From assembly GCA_009692425.1 (NCBI GenBank), contig SHZF01000024.1, forward strand, positions 1 through 57,012: a stretch of 57,012 nucleotides of DNA. Reading direction: 5' to 3'. Source of the stretch: Myxococcales bacterium. GTDB taxonomy: Bacteria; Myxococcota_A; UBA9042. Positions 9,819-18,564 of the stretch are shown here, piece after piece. Under the pieces are notes generated by a model. That model saw only the letters and a program-made list of their open reading frames with translations, had not been told where the DNA came from and searched no databases. Position numbers and translations under genes: made by a program. The number at the start of each line of letters is the position of its first letter. Position 1 is the first letter of the stretch.

Positions 9819-10832
9819 GTTCTTGGTGCCGCGATCAACGGCCGCAAGCAGTTGGTCGATGACCTGGTCCGTGCGAACTCCGTCGGCTTCGGCGTCGAAG
9901 TTCAGCAGCAGGCGGTGACGTAACACGGGATGCGCCAAGGCCTTCACGTCGTCGATCGATGCCTGAGGTCTGCCGTCGGCGAGTGCGCGCAGGCGGGCGC
10001 CCAGCACCAGCGCCTGCACCGCGCGAGGGCTCGCACCGCTGCGCAGGTACTGGTGCGCCGGCGGCAGGGTGCCATGGCTGCCGTGCACGAGGCGCACGGC
10101 GAAGTCCGTCACGAAGGGCGCGATCGGACAGCCCAGGGCGAACCGCCCGATGCGCAGGATGTCTTCGCCAGACAGCACCGGATTCGACTCTGCGACATCA
10201 AGTCGCACTGTGCGCGCGACGATCTCGTGCAACTCCTCCGGGCTTGGGAGCGGCACATGGAGCTTGAACAGGAACCGATCGAGTTGCGCTTCGGGCAGCG
10301 GGTACGTGCCCTCCATCTCCAGCGGGTTCTGCGTGGCCAGCACGCAGAAGGGTGCGGTCAGCTTGTGCGTCTGGCGGCCCACCGTGATCGAGCGCTCCTG
10401 CATGGCTTCGAGCAACGCGGACTGGGTCTTCGGCGTCGCCCGGTTGATCTCGTCGGCCAGCAGCAGGTGCGTGAACACGGGACCGGGCTGAAACGTGAAC
10501 GTGCGCGCGCCCCCGGCCCCTTCGCCGAGAACCGTCGCGCCCACGATGTCGGACGGCATCAAGTCGGGCGTGAACTGGACCCGGGCGAAGTCGAGGTGGA
10601 CGGCCTGGGCGAGGGTGCGCACCAACAGCGTCTTGCCGAGGCCTGGCACGCCCTCGAGCAACACGTGGCCGCCCGCACACAAGGCGAGGATCACGCCTTC
10701 GATCACATCCTTCTGGCCCACGACGACCTTGCGCAGTTCGGCGCGCAAGGCCTGCAGGCGCTCTGCCATCCACAGCATTTCGCGTTCGATGTCGGCAGCA
10801 CTCGCAGGCGCCGGATGGGTCGCGGACGGCAT
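9816..10832 (-). CDS. MoxR-family AAA+ ATPase
   Basis: The 338-aa AAA+ ATPase has Walker A GVPGLGKT (61-68), Walker B LLADEINRA (124-132) and the MoxR-typical QFTPDLMPSD. MoxR proteins act as chaperone-like ATPases with VWA partners, which are encoded immediately downstream. ATG 10832 is chosen because AGGAG lies 7 nt upstream. A GTG at 10853 overlaps the previous stop but has no SD. It is the second gene of the operon, between a coiled-coil membrane protein and DUF58. Confidence 0.93.
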   Translation of the reverse strand: MPSATHPAPASAADIEREMLWMAERLQALRAELRKVVVGQKDVIEGVILALCAGGHVLLEGVPGLGKTLLVRTLAQAVHLDFARVQFTPDLMPSDIVGATVLGEGAGGARTFTFQPGPVFTHLLLADEINRATPKTQSALLEAMQERSITVGRQTHKLTAPFCVLATQNPLEMEGTYPLPEAQLDRFLFKLHVPLPSPEELHEIVARTVRLDVAESNPVLSGEDILRIGRFALGCPIAPFVTDFAVRLVHGSHGTLPPAHQYLRSGASPRAVQALVLGARLRALADGRPQASIDDVKALAHPVLRHRLLLNFDAEADGVRTDQVIDQLLAAVDRGTKN

Positions 10833-10849
10833 GGGGGAACTCCTCGCGT

Positions 10850-13156
10850 TCACAGGGGAGCCGGCGGGGCCGGGCGGATCTGCTCGAAGTACCGGCGCAC
10901 GAGCGCACGGCGGCCGGGGGGCAGCGCCTCCTTGTCGAGCATTTCTTCTGCGACCTCGCTGTACTCGCCATAGACCTCGCGCCAGCCCTGGCGCGCAAAG
11001 CCCTTGCGGGCGACGTCGGTAAACACCTTCTTGACGTCGGGCCCGGCCCCTTGGGCGCCGCGCAGGTGCGTGTCTTGGCCGGTCTTGGTGCGCTTGGCGT
11101 CTGCACCGTCATTCCCTGTGCCAGGCCCGTCGCCGCTGCCGGAGCCCGCACCGGCCTCGCCTGCCGTCCCTGCGCCGCCGCTCCCCGTGCCCTCCTTGCC
11201 GCCGGGTGGCGCTGCGCCGGAGCGCGCGACCGCGTCGCCCTCGCCATATCCCTCGCGCAGCAATTCCATCCGTGACTTGTCGCGCAGGTCGCCCTTGCCG
11301 AGCGCGAACCGACGCGCGCGGCTCGGGACACTCCCACCCGCGCCGGCTGTGCCTCGGGTGCCCTTGCCGGGTTCTTCGCCGTCGCTGCCCGCCCCGCCGT
11401 CGCCGCCCGCCCCGCCGTCGCCGCCCGCCCCGCCGTCGCCGCCCGTCCCCGAGCGCTTCGCCATCCGCTCGAGCGCATCGCGCAGGTCGCGCAGGCGGGC
11501 CTCGCCCATGCGGCCGGCCTGGCGACTTTGCTGATCGCCTTGCTCACGCCGCATCTCTTCCGCCGCCGCGCGCATCTGGCGCTGCAAGACCGCGCGGCCG
11601 CGGTCGGAGCCGGACCCCGCATGACGCCCCCCTGACGCGGACCGGTCACCCGCTCCGCCGCCACCGTCCTCGGTGCCACGCGCGCCCGCGCCACTGCCGC
11701 CCTCTTGGTTGCCGCGGTCGGTTGCTCGCGCGGCACTGCCCGCTCCAGCCGAAGGGCTGCGCTCGCGCCGCAATTCATCGGCCGCGCCCCGCGCCTGGCG
11801 TTCGAGCCGTTCGACCTGGCGCTGTGCCGCCTGCGCATCGCCCTGATCGCGCCGGAGTTGGTCGAGTTCGCGCCGGGCCTGGTGCAAACGCTCCTGATCG
11901 TTGTGGCCGAGCCCTCCTTCGGCGGCGCGTTTTTCCTGCAGGCGCCGGATGCGGTCCGCCAGCGCCTGAAACTGCTCAGGAATCTTGCGATCCGCCAAGG
12001 CGTCCGCGAACTTTTCGACGGCGCGCACCCACTTTTCGAGTTCGCCGTCCGACAAGTCCTTGCCGGCAACGCGCTCGGCGACCTTGGCGAGCGCCGCCAG
12101 ATCGCGGGCTTCGGCGGCTTGCTTCAGTTCGTCACGCTCGGCCGACGGCGGGCCGGCCGCTGCGGCTGCCGCCGCCGCTCGGGAGATGGCGCTGCGCAGG
12201 GCAAGGTCTTGCAGTCGCTCGGCTTCCCCGGCATCGGCCGTACCTGGCTCGCTGGACGCGGCCTGCGCGCGCGTCGGCTCCTGCGCCGGCTGAGCGAGGT
12301 CGCGCGGACGCTGGGCTTCGAGCGTCGCCAGCGCGTCGAGTGCGCTGCGTCGGTCGAGGCGGCCCGCAGCGACGGCATCGACCAGCGATCGCACGTCCTC
12401 GACCCAACGTCGCGTGGGCGCGTGAGGTGTCTGGGCTGCGATGTCGTCGAGCAATCGGCCGTCCAGCCGCAACAGGTCAAGCTCCCGCCCATCGACGCCC
12501 GCTGCCGCGACCCGCACCGACGGCGTGCCGACGGGCAGGCCGACTGCGACCGCGTACGCCAGCATGGCGCGGCTCCACGGCGCGCGCGCAGGCAGCGGCG
12601 AGCCCCAGGCCGCTCCGAGGGCGCCGACCGCCAAGCCCAGCTTGACGATGCCGTGCGGCGCGCGCCACGGCAGCGCACGACCGCAGTCGACGGACGCTGC
12701 CAGCGCATTGGCAGCCAGCGCCTGCACGGCGCGCCACGGCGCGGCAGGTTCGTTCGCACTTTGGCGGGCGGCAAACCACAGGGCAGTTGCAAGGGCATCG
12801 TGCGAGCCTGCGTGCTCGTCGATTCTCCGTGCGGTCGCAAGGCGGCCAGCGCGCGGCCATCCGGCGTAGACCGCGAGCCCCACGGCGGCGGATGCACCTG
12901 CCCCGAATGCCCAGGCATCGAGCCCGTCGGGCAATCCACCAACGCGCGCCAGGACGATCACGGCGGCGCACGCGCCGACCAGCCACGCCAACGGAACGGG
13001 CAGCCGCGCAACTGCCTGCTGTGCCCACAACCGCCGCCGCGAGCGCTCGATCAGGGCCACCACCGGCGCCACGGCGGCGCGCCGGTGCGGCTCCCACGAG
13101 CGCGGCGCCGGAATCTCGGCAGTCCCTCGGTCCATGCGTGTGGCAGGCGGTCCCAT
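10850..13156 (-). CDS. Membrane-anchored coiled-coil protein, Gln/Arg- and Gly-rich
   Basis: The 768-aa protein has hydrophobic helices near residues 48-65 and 75-95 and another weak one near 165. A long charged region follows, rich in Gln, Arg, Glu and Ala (QAQRQVERLERQARG-like), that should form coiled coil. Gly/Asp/Ser-rich low complexity comes next, including GGDGGA repeats, and the C-terminus is folded-looking (FARQGWREVYGEY). It is the first gene of the MoxR/DUF58/Bat operon, so it probably belongs to that envelope system. I do not recognise a named family. The start is uncertain: TTG 13165, ATG 13156 or ATG 13135. ATG 13156 has GGAG only 3 nt upstream. Confidence 0.75.
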   Translation of the reverse strand: MGPPATRMDRGTAEIPAPRSWEPHRRAAVAPVVALIERSRRRLWAQQAVARLPVPLAWLVGACAAVIVLARVGGLPDGLDAWAFGAGASAAVGLAVYAGWPRAGRLATARRIDEHAGSHDALATALWFAARQSANEPAAPWRAVQALAANALAASVDCGRALPWRAPHGIVKLGLAVGALGAAWGSPLPARAPWSRAMLAYAVAVGLPVGTPSVRVAAAGVDGRELDLLRLDGRLLDDIAAQTPHAPTRRWVEDVRSLVDAVAAGRLDRRSALDALATLEAQRPRDLAQPAQEPTRAQAASSEPGTADAGEAERLQDLALRSAISRAAAAAAAAGPPSAERDELKQAAEARDLAALAKVAERVAGKDLSDGELEKWVRAVEKFADALADRKIPEQFQALADRIRRLQEKRAAEGGLGHNDQERLHQARRELDQLRRDQGDAQAAQRQVERLERQARGAADELRRERSPSAGAGSAARATDRGNQEGGSGAGARGTEDGGGGAGDRSASGGRHAGSGSDRGRAVLQRQMRAAAEEMRREQGDQQSRQAGRMGEARLRDLRDALERMAKRSGTGGDGGAGGDGGAGGDGGAGSDGEEPGKGTRGTAGAGGSVPSRARRFALGKGDLRDKSRMELLREGYGEGDAVARSGAAPPGGKEGTGSGGAGTAGEAGAGSGSGDGPGTGNDGADAKRTKTGQDTHLRGAQGAGPDVKKVFTDVARKGFARQGWREVYGEYSEVAEEMLDKEALPPGRRALVRRYFEQIRPAPPAPL
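11381..11448. repeat. 18-bp tandem repeat encoding GGDGGA
   Basis: About 3.8 copies of an 18-bp unit (GTCGCCGCCCGCCCCGCC) lie in frame within the coiled-coil membrane protein. On the minus strand they read GGDGGA. The first copy has one substitution and the last diverges. The period is a multiple of three, so copy changes keep the frame. Confidence 0.85.
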
Positions 13157-13382
13157 CGACTCCAACGGCTGCGTTCGCGTGCGGCGACGGTCCGGTCAAC
13201 ACGGCGGGCAGCCGGGCCCATTCCGCGGCTGCGGAGCCGGTTGATCTTCCGCGCCGGCGTGTTGCTCGCGGCCGGCAGGCGCAGCGCCACGCCTGCAACT
13301 GCGCGAAGGCTCCGACGCGCCAGGACGTTTCGCGATTCAGCCCGAACGGAAGGATGGGGTCAAACCGGACATCCGCGGCGGG

Positions 13383-16382
13383 TCACGGTCGCGACGTGCG
13401 GGGCCGCTTCGCGACAACCACCGCCACCTTGGGAGCGGCGTGCCGTTGCGGCGCCGTTGCCTTGGAGCCGAGCCGCTGTGCCTTGCCGTGGGTCATCTTG
13501 GCGTGTCGGTTCGCGTGGCCCGGCTTGTTCAGCTTGACGTGGTGGGTGCGCTTTTTCGTCGGTGCCGTCCCAACCGACTTCACCCGCCCACCTGCCGCAG
13601 TGCGATGCGTCGCGTGCGCCTGGCGTGGCGCAGAGTGCGGCGCCGTCCTCGCATCTCGTGGGGCCTTGTGCGTGTCCGTCGGTGCCGGCTGTGCGCGCAG
13701 CGGTGCCGGTTGTGCGCGCAGCGGTGGCGCCTGGGGTGCCGCGGGCGCGGCCGGTGCCGACCGGGTCGTCTCAGCCCCGCGAGTCGGCTCCGTAACGGGT
13801 TCATCGCCGACGGGAACCGGCTTTTGCGTGAGCGCAGCGACGTCCGGCGGCGCCGCGTCGTACAGCGTGCGATACACGGCTATCGAGGCGACCACACGCT
13901 TCGCATAGTCCCGTGTTTCCCGAAACGGGATGGCCTCGACGAACAGGTCCATTGGCCATTCGCCGCGCTGCTTGCGCCAGCGCCCCACCGCGCCACCGCC
14001 TGCGTTGTAGCCTGCCGCCATCTGCGCATCGCGCTCGAAGCGGTCGTGCAGCGAACGCAGGTAACGCGCCCCGAGCCGGACGTTGACGGCCGGCTGGCGC
14101 AAGGTCTGGGCGTCGGCCTGAAGCCCCAGCGTCTTGGCCATGGCCTGCGCGGTCGGCAGGATCAACTGCAGCAAGCCGATCGCGTGGGCGTGCGACTCGA
14201 CACGCGGGTTGAAGCCCGACTCGCTGCGTCCAATCGCATACAGTACGGCGGGGCGCAGGCCGGCCTCTTGCGCGGCGGCGTCCATCAGGGTGCGAAAGGC
14301 GCGCGGGTAGGCCAGTTCCCACGCCAGCCGGTTTGCCGCGCTGGGCACGTTGCGGGCAAACCGCCGCGCCGCGTCACGCCCAACTGAATGCGACGCAGTC
14401 CACCGACCGGCCTCGTCGTCGAGCGCCGCTCGCGTCCATACGCCGCCCGGATCGCCGGCAGCCCAGCGCTCCACTGCGGGGTCGCCGGCGAGCCCGGCCA
14501 GATCGAGTTCGTCGGTGGCCTCGTCGTGCCAGCCCAATTGCCCGAGCCGGCGGGCCCGCTGCACCGCGGGGCCGCGCAACGTCGTTTCGAGGTCGCGCGG
14601 TCCGGCGAACGCGTCCAGGTCCGGGCGAGGGGCCGGCGGCACGGCGCCCATGGCAGCGAATTGGGCGCGCGCCAACTCGGCGAACCACGTCAGCGGATGG
14701 CGCTCGATCACGCGCGCCCAGCGCGCCTGGGCTGCCTCGGGCTTGCCGAGCGCCTGCAGTGCGCGGCCCGCGAAGTAGTCGGCGCGGCCGCGGGCCCAGT
14801 CCCGATCGTCAAAACGCAGCCCCGGCGGCCACGCGTCGCCGCTGCCAGGCGGCGCATCCCGATCGCGCACGGCAGCCAGTCGGTCGAGCAGCGGCAACGC
14901 GTCGGACCAACGACCCGCCACGATGCGCTCCTGGGCCAGGCGCCACACCACGACATCGACGATGTCGCGCTCAGCATAGTCCTGAGCCGTGCTTGGGCCG
15001 TATTGGGCGACCCACCTGGGAGCGTCGGCGGCCACCGCAAGTGCCATCAGCAGCGTGCGCGCGTCGTCGGCGTCGAGGCCCTTCAGCCCGATGTCGAGTG
15101 CGCGCTGCACGTGGGCCGCGGCGTCGGGCTGCCCTGACAGCGCGAGGGCCCGCCCCGTCCGCCATGCCAACTCGCCGGAGCCCAGCCCGCCCTCGTCGAC
15201 GCGGAGGCGCGCCGTGTCCGGACTGCTGGCGCAGCCCTTGGCGAGTTCGGAATAGTGCACCAGGGACTTGGCAAACGCGCCGCGGCGATCGTGCGTCCGC
15301 GCGGCCCACGACCGGGCGTGGCAGCGGACACCCTGGGCAATGCCGGGGAACTCGGCGAGCAATTCGAGGGCCGGCGTCGCCCGTTCGTAGCGCCGCCGCT
15401 GTGCGGTGTAGATCAGGGCGTCGAGCACTGCGGCGGCGTCGGCTGGCTGGCGCGTAAGCCGCTGCTGCCAGGCCGGGTCGCTGGGCCCGAGAAGGAAATC
15501 GACGGCCTCTTCGGCCTGAATCGACTTGGCAGCGATCAGCGACGCTGCCGTCGCAGCCGCTTCGCTGGCGTGTCCCGCAGCGTGCTGGACGCGCATCCGT
15601 TCCAGCACCGCCCGGCGCGCCAGCGCGGAATTGCGTGGCACCGACACCGTCTGACTCGGCGCTCCCCCGCCGCCTGTTCGCGCGGCATCTTCTGCCCAAG
15701 TGAGCGCGTCGAGGTGCCGGGCCGCCGCCTCGACGTCTCCTGAGCGCCGCGCCGCACGCGCGAGCAGGACACGCGCCGCCGGATCGGTACGGCCAGCGAG
15801 CAAGCCCGCCACGACACCCGACAGCCCCTGCTCATCCGCTCGCGCGGCCAGCCAGCGCAATGCGTGGAGGCCGAACGTGCGGTGTTGGGTGGCCACCCGC
15901 GCAGCGACGATGGCCCCGTCGCGATCGCCGGTCGCGCTGCGCAACTGCGCCAGCAGGAACGCAAACAACGCCCGTTCATCCGGCGAGGCGGCGGCAAGCT
16001 CAGGCCAGATCCGCTCCGCGCGCGCCGCGGCTTCGACCTGACGGCCCGTGCGCAGCAGATCGAGCGTTTCCCGGGCGCCCGGCAGGTTGAACGGGTTGTC
16101 GAGGCTGCCGAGCGGCGCCTTGATCTGCGGGTCGCCCGGTTCGCGTGGGACGAGGGCCGCATCGACCCGCCACGCAGCCGGTAGGTCTGGCGCGAGCCCC
16201 AGAAGTGCGCGCGCACGGTCCAGCCACGCGCCACCGTGTCCCGGCAGCCGCGGCGGTGTCGGCGTAGTGACGAGAAACGCCACGCCGGCCAAGGCCAGCA
16301 CGAGCCCCGCTCCTGCGACGAACGCGGAGCAGCGGTGGCCTGGACTCCGGCTAGCGAATGGTAGGAAGCGAAACTTTCTCAC
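13383..16382 (-). CDS. Soluble lytic murein transglycosylase (Slt-like)
   Basis: The 999-aa protein has a basic N-terminus (MRKFRFLPF) and one hydrophobic segment (about 20-40), so it is exported or anchored. A long alpha-helical TPR-like region (roughly 80-680) follows, like the Slt70 U-shaped domain. The SLT catalytic domain contains GRSESGFNP with the acid Glu at residue 721, then HAIGLLQLILPTA and MAAGYNAGGGAV. It cleaves peptidoglycan to 1,6-anhydro products. The last 170 residues are an Ala/Pro/His/Lys-rich basic tail (KKRTHHVKLNKPGH) absent from classical Slt, possibly for wall binding. Start alternatives are GTG 16382 (good signal sequence, overlapping the small ORF by 32 nt) and GTG 16301 (better SD, AGGAG, but weaker signal). 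Confidence 0.9.
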   Translation of the reverse strand: MRKFRFLPFASRSPGHRCSAFVAGAGLVLALAGVAFLVTTPTPPRLPGHGGAWLDRARALLGLAPDLPAAWRVDAALVPREPGDPQIKAPLGSLDNPFNLPGARETLDLLRTGRQVEAAARAERIWPELAAASPDERALFAFLLAQLRSATGDRDGAIVAARVATQHRTFGLHALRWLAARADEQGLSGVVAGLLAGRTDPAARVLLARAARRSGDVEAAARHLDALTWAEDAARTGGGGAPSQTVSVPRNSALARRAVLERMRVQHAAGHASEAAATAASLIAAKSIQAEEAVDFLLGPSDPAWQQRLTRQPADAAAVLDALIYTAQRRRYERATPALELLAEFPGIAQGVRCHARSWAARTHDRRGAFAKSLVHYSELAKGCASSPDTARLRVDEGGLGSGELAWRTGRALALSGQPDAAAHVQRALDIGLKGLDADDARTLLMALAVAADAPRWVAQYGPSTAQDYAERDIVDVVVWRLAQERIVAGRWSDALPLLDRLAAVRDRDAPPGSGDAWPPGLRFDDRDWARGRADYFAGRALQALGKPEAAQARWARVIERHPLTWFAELARAQFAAMGAVPPAPRPDLDAFAGPRDLETTLRGPAVQRARRLGQLGWHDEATDELDLAGLAGDPAVERWAAGDPGGVWTRAALDDEAGRWTASHSVGRDAARRFARNVPSAANRLAWELAYPRAFRTLMDAAAQEAGLRPAVLYAIGRSESGFNPRVESHAHAIGLLQLILPTAQAMAKTLGLQADAQTLRQPAVNVRLGARYLRSLHDRFERDAQMAAGYNAGGGAVGRWRKQRGEWPMDLFVEAIPFRETRDYAKRVVASIAVYRTLYDAAPPDVAALTQKPVPVGDEPVTEPTRGAETTRSAPAAPAAPQAPPLRAQPAPLRAQPAPTDTHKAPRDARTAPHSAPRQAHATHRTAAGGRVKSVGTAPTKKRTHHVKLNKPGHANRHAKMTHGKAQRLGSKATAPQRHAAPKVAVVVAKRPRTSRP

Positions 16383-16512
16383 CCAGCGCCAGCTCAAGCT
16401 TCTGCTCAGCAAGCTTGCGTTGGGCGCGGGCGTTCTCGCGCTTGCGGGTTTGGCCGACCGCGGTGGCCTTGGCCTTGCGGACGCGCTCGGTGACTCGGGA
16501 TTTCGAAGCCAT
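16351..16512 (-). CDS. Small basic protein, 53 aa
   Basis: The ORF starts at ATG 16512 and encodes a Lys/Arg/Ala-rich helical protein (MASKSRVTERVRKAKATAVG at the N-terminus, then ELALGEKV). There is no signal peptide or cysteine. Its amino-acid composition is protein-like rather than that of an antisense shadow, and its stop lies 32 nt inside the transglycosylase reading frame, which suggests coupling. The SD is weak (CGGAA). A nucleic-acid or ribosome-associated role would fit the charge, but no function can be assigned. Confidence 0.6.
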   Translation of the reverse strand: MASKSRVTERVRKAKATAVGQTRKRENARAQRKLAEQKLELALGEKVSLPTIR

Positions 16513-16601
16513 GGGATGTTCCGCAGGTCTGCCGACCAAGAATCGGGCGCAGGAGCGTGCCCGGGAAGCGCCGGGCTGTCAAGAGCCACCGGCGCCATCG
16601 G

Positions 16602-16961
16602 TCACGCCCGCGACGGTCCGCCCAGCTTGCGCAGGCGTGCGATGGCGGTCGTCCGGCGCGCAACATCGACGCCCGACTCTTGCAGGTGGGCGAGCGCTGC
16701 GTGTTCCATGCGCGCCAGTACGGTCCGCGTCTCAGCGTGCGCCTGGCCCCTCGCCTCGAGCGGCGCGCGGGGGTCGAGCGGGATGCCGTAGCGCATGCGC
16801 AGCACCTTCTCCTCTTCATCGGCCAATCCCACCTGCCGCAACGCGACGTCGGCTTCGGTCCGCGTGTGCACCCTCGTTTCGGTCCTCGTCTTGCTCACAT
16901 CTACCTTCGATGCGCCACCGGGCGCAGGGCGGGGCTCAGTCGATTCGGCGCCCGTCGCCAT
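16602..16961 (-). CDS. Small sigma-70 region-4-like protein
   Basis: The 119-aa protein has a disordered, charged N-terminus. Residues 46-92 then resemble region 4 of primary sigma factors. DEEEKVLRMRYGI (48-60) matches the REEKVLRMRFGI pattern of region 4.1. PLEARGQAHAETRTVLARME (67-86) lines up with the LEEVGQ...TRERIRQIE helix-turn-helix of region 4.2. Regions 2 and 3 are absent, so it cannot be a full sigma factor; it could bind RNA polymerase or -35-like DNA as a regulator. The recognition helix is not well conserved. ATG 16961 is favoured; TTG 16991 is in frame. Neighbours are a small basic protein and a sigma-54 activator. Confidence 0.62.
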   Translation of the reverse strand: MATGAESTEPRPAPGGASKVDVSKTRTETRVHTRTEADVALRQVGLADEEEKVLRMRYGIPLDPRAPLEARGQAHAETRTVLARMEHAALAHLQESGVDVARRTTAIARLRKLGGPSRA

Positions 16962-17125
16962 CCAGCGTAATCCACTCCGGATCCTGCGCAACTTTTTTGC
17001 GATCGCGCCCGTTGCTTCGCACGGTTGTCGGCGAATTGCCGGCGGCGATCGGTGGCCCTGCGCGGTCTAGCGCCAAGAAGTTGACCGACAGATCCCACGC
17101 GGGTCAGGTTCCGTTGCGCGGGCCG

Positions 17126-18496
17126 TCAGGCTTCGTCGGGCCGCTTCAGGTCCAACTTCTTCATCAGGTACTCAAGCGACTTGCGGTGGAGCCCCGTGGC
17201 CCGCGCCGCGCCCGATACGTTCCACTGGTGCGCGTCGAGGGCCCGCTGCCAGTACACGCGCTCGAACCGCTCGATCAGGCGCGACTTGGCGTCCTTGAAG
17301 GGCAGGGCCCAGTCGACCGCCAGTTCGCCCAGGTCGGTGGCACCGCCAAGTGCCACGCGTGGCTGGCGGGTCTCCTCCAGTTGGACTTCAAGCTCGCGCC
17401 CCTCGGACAGGACGGCGGCCCGCTCGATGTGGTTGCGGAGTTCGCGGACGTTGCCGGGCCACGCATAGCTCTGGAGCTGCTGCATCGTGTCGAACGACAC
17501 CGTCATCGGACCGGCACGCCCGCTGCGCACCTGGGCCGACTCCAGGAAGTGATTGACCAGCAAAGGGATGTCCGTGCGTCGCCGGCGCAGCGGCGGCAAC
17601 TGCACGCGCAACACGGCCAGGCGGTAGTACAGATCCTCGCGAAAACTGCCCTCGCGGACCATTTGCTGCAGGTCCCGGTTCGTCGCTGCGACGATGCGGA
17701 CATCGACGGGCACCCGCTCGTTGGACCCGACCGGCTTGATCTCCCGCTTTTCGAGCGCCCGCAGCAATTTGGGCTGCACATCGAGCTCGAGTTCGCCGAT
17801 CTCGTCGAGGAACAGCGTGCCCCCTTGGGCATCGGCCATGGCACCGCGCCGGGTCGCGAGCGCCCCGGTGAACGCGCCCTTCACGTGGCCGAACAGTTCC
17901 GACTCGACGAGGTCGCGCTGCACCGCCGAGCAATCGAACACGACGAACGGCCCCTGGGCGCGCCGGCTGTGCTGGTGCAGCGCCTCGGCCACGAGTTCCT
18001 TGCCGGTGCCCGACTCGCCATCGACGAGCACGGTCGCTTCCGCCGGGGCAGCGCGCGCCAAAATAGCAAAAATCTCACGCATTTCTGGCGAGGTTCCGAG
18101 CAGGTCTCCGAACTGTGGTTCGCGCGCCAACGCGACCTCATGCAACTCCGGCAGGTGTTCGAAGTGCAGTTCCGTCTGGCCCAGACGCAGCACGGCCTGC
18201 GTGCCGAGTACGGCTTCCACCAGCCGTGCACCCGCGAACCACGTGCCGTTCTTCGATTCGAGGTCCTTAATGCGGTAGCCGGTGCGCTCCCCATCGATTT
18301 TCATGTGGTTGCGTGACACGGACGGATCGTCAAGAACGAGGTCGTTGTCGGGCGCCGACCCGATGTACACGAGGCGCCGGTCGAACACGCGCTCGAGCCC
18401 GGCGCTCGGACCCGCGGTGACGCGCAGGCGGTACTTCGGCAGCGTGTAGCGTTCGGCGAAGGTTGCGGCGGTCAAGGTGCGGGTAGCCGATTGCAT
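17126..18496 (-). CDS. FHA-domain sigma-54-dependent transcriptional activator
   Basis: The 455-aa protein has an N-terminal FHA phosphothreonine-binding domain (about 24-112, with GSAPDNDLVL, SRNHMKI and SKNGT). The AAA+ sigma-54 interaction domain has Walker A GESGTGKE (160-167), the sigma-54-contacting GAFTGA (207-212) and Walker B TLFLDEIGEL (227-236). A C-terminal Fis-type helix-turn-helix (AARATGLHRKSLEYLMKKL) completes it. It activates sigma-54 promoters and probably senses a Ser/Thr-phosphorylated partner through FHA. A Ser/Thr kinase gene lies 69 bp upstream on the same strand and is a plausible partner. This domain order is typical of myxobacteria. ATG 18496 is chosen; upstream codons are Arg/Cys-rich and not convincing. 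Confidence 0.95.
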   Translation of the reverse strand: MQSATRTLTAATFAERYTLPKYRLRVTAGPSAGLERVFDRRLVYIGSAPDNDLVLDDPSVSRNHMKIDGERTGYRIKDLESKNGTWFAGARLVEAVLGTQAVLRLGQTELHFEHLPELHEVALAREPQFGDLLGTSPEMREIFAILARAAPAEATVLVDGESGTGKELVAEALHQHSRRAQGPFVVFDCSAVQRDLVESELFGHVKGAFTGALATRRGAMADAQGGTLFLDEIGELELDVQPKLLRALEKREIKPVGSNERVPVDVRIVAATNRDLQQMVREGSFREDLYYRLAVLRVQLPPLRRRRTDIPLLVNHFLESAQVRSGRAGPMTVSFDTMQQLQSYAWPGNVRELRNHIERAAVLSEGRELEVQLEETRQPRVALGGATDLGELAVDWALPFKDAKSRLIERFERVYWQRALDAHQWNVSGAARATGLHRKSLEYLMKKLDLKRPDEA

Positions 18497-18564
18497 GCGA
18501 CGGGACGATAGCGGTGCGGAGCGCGGATGAAAACTGGCGCAACCCCGAGCGCACCCCGAGCGCA

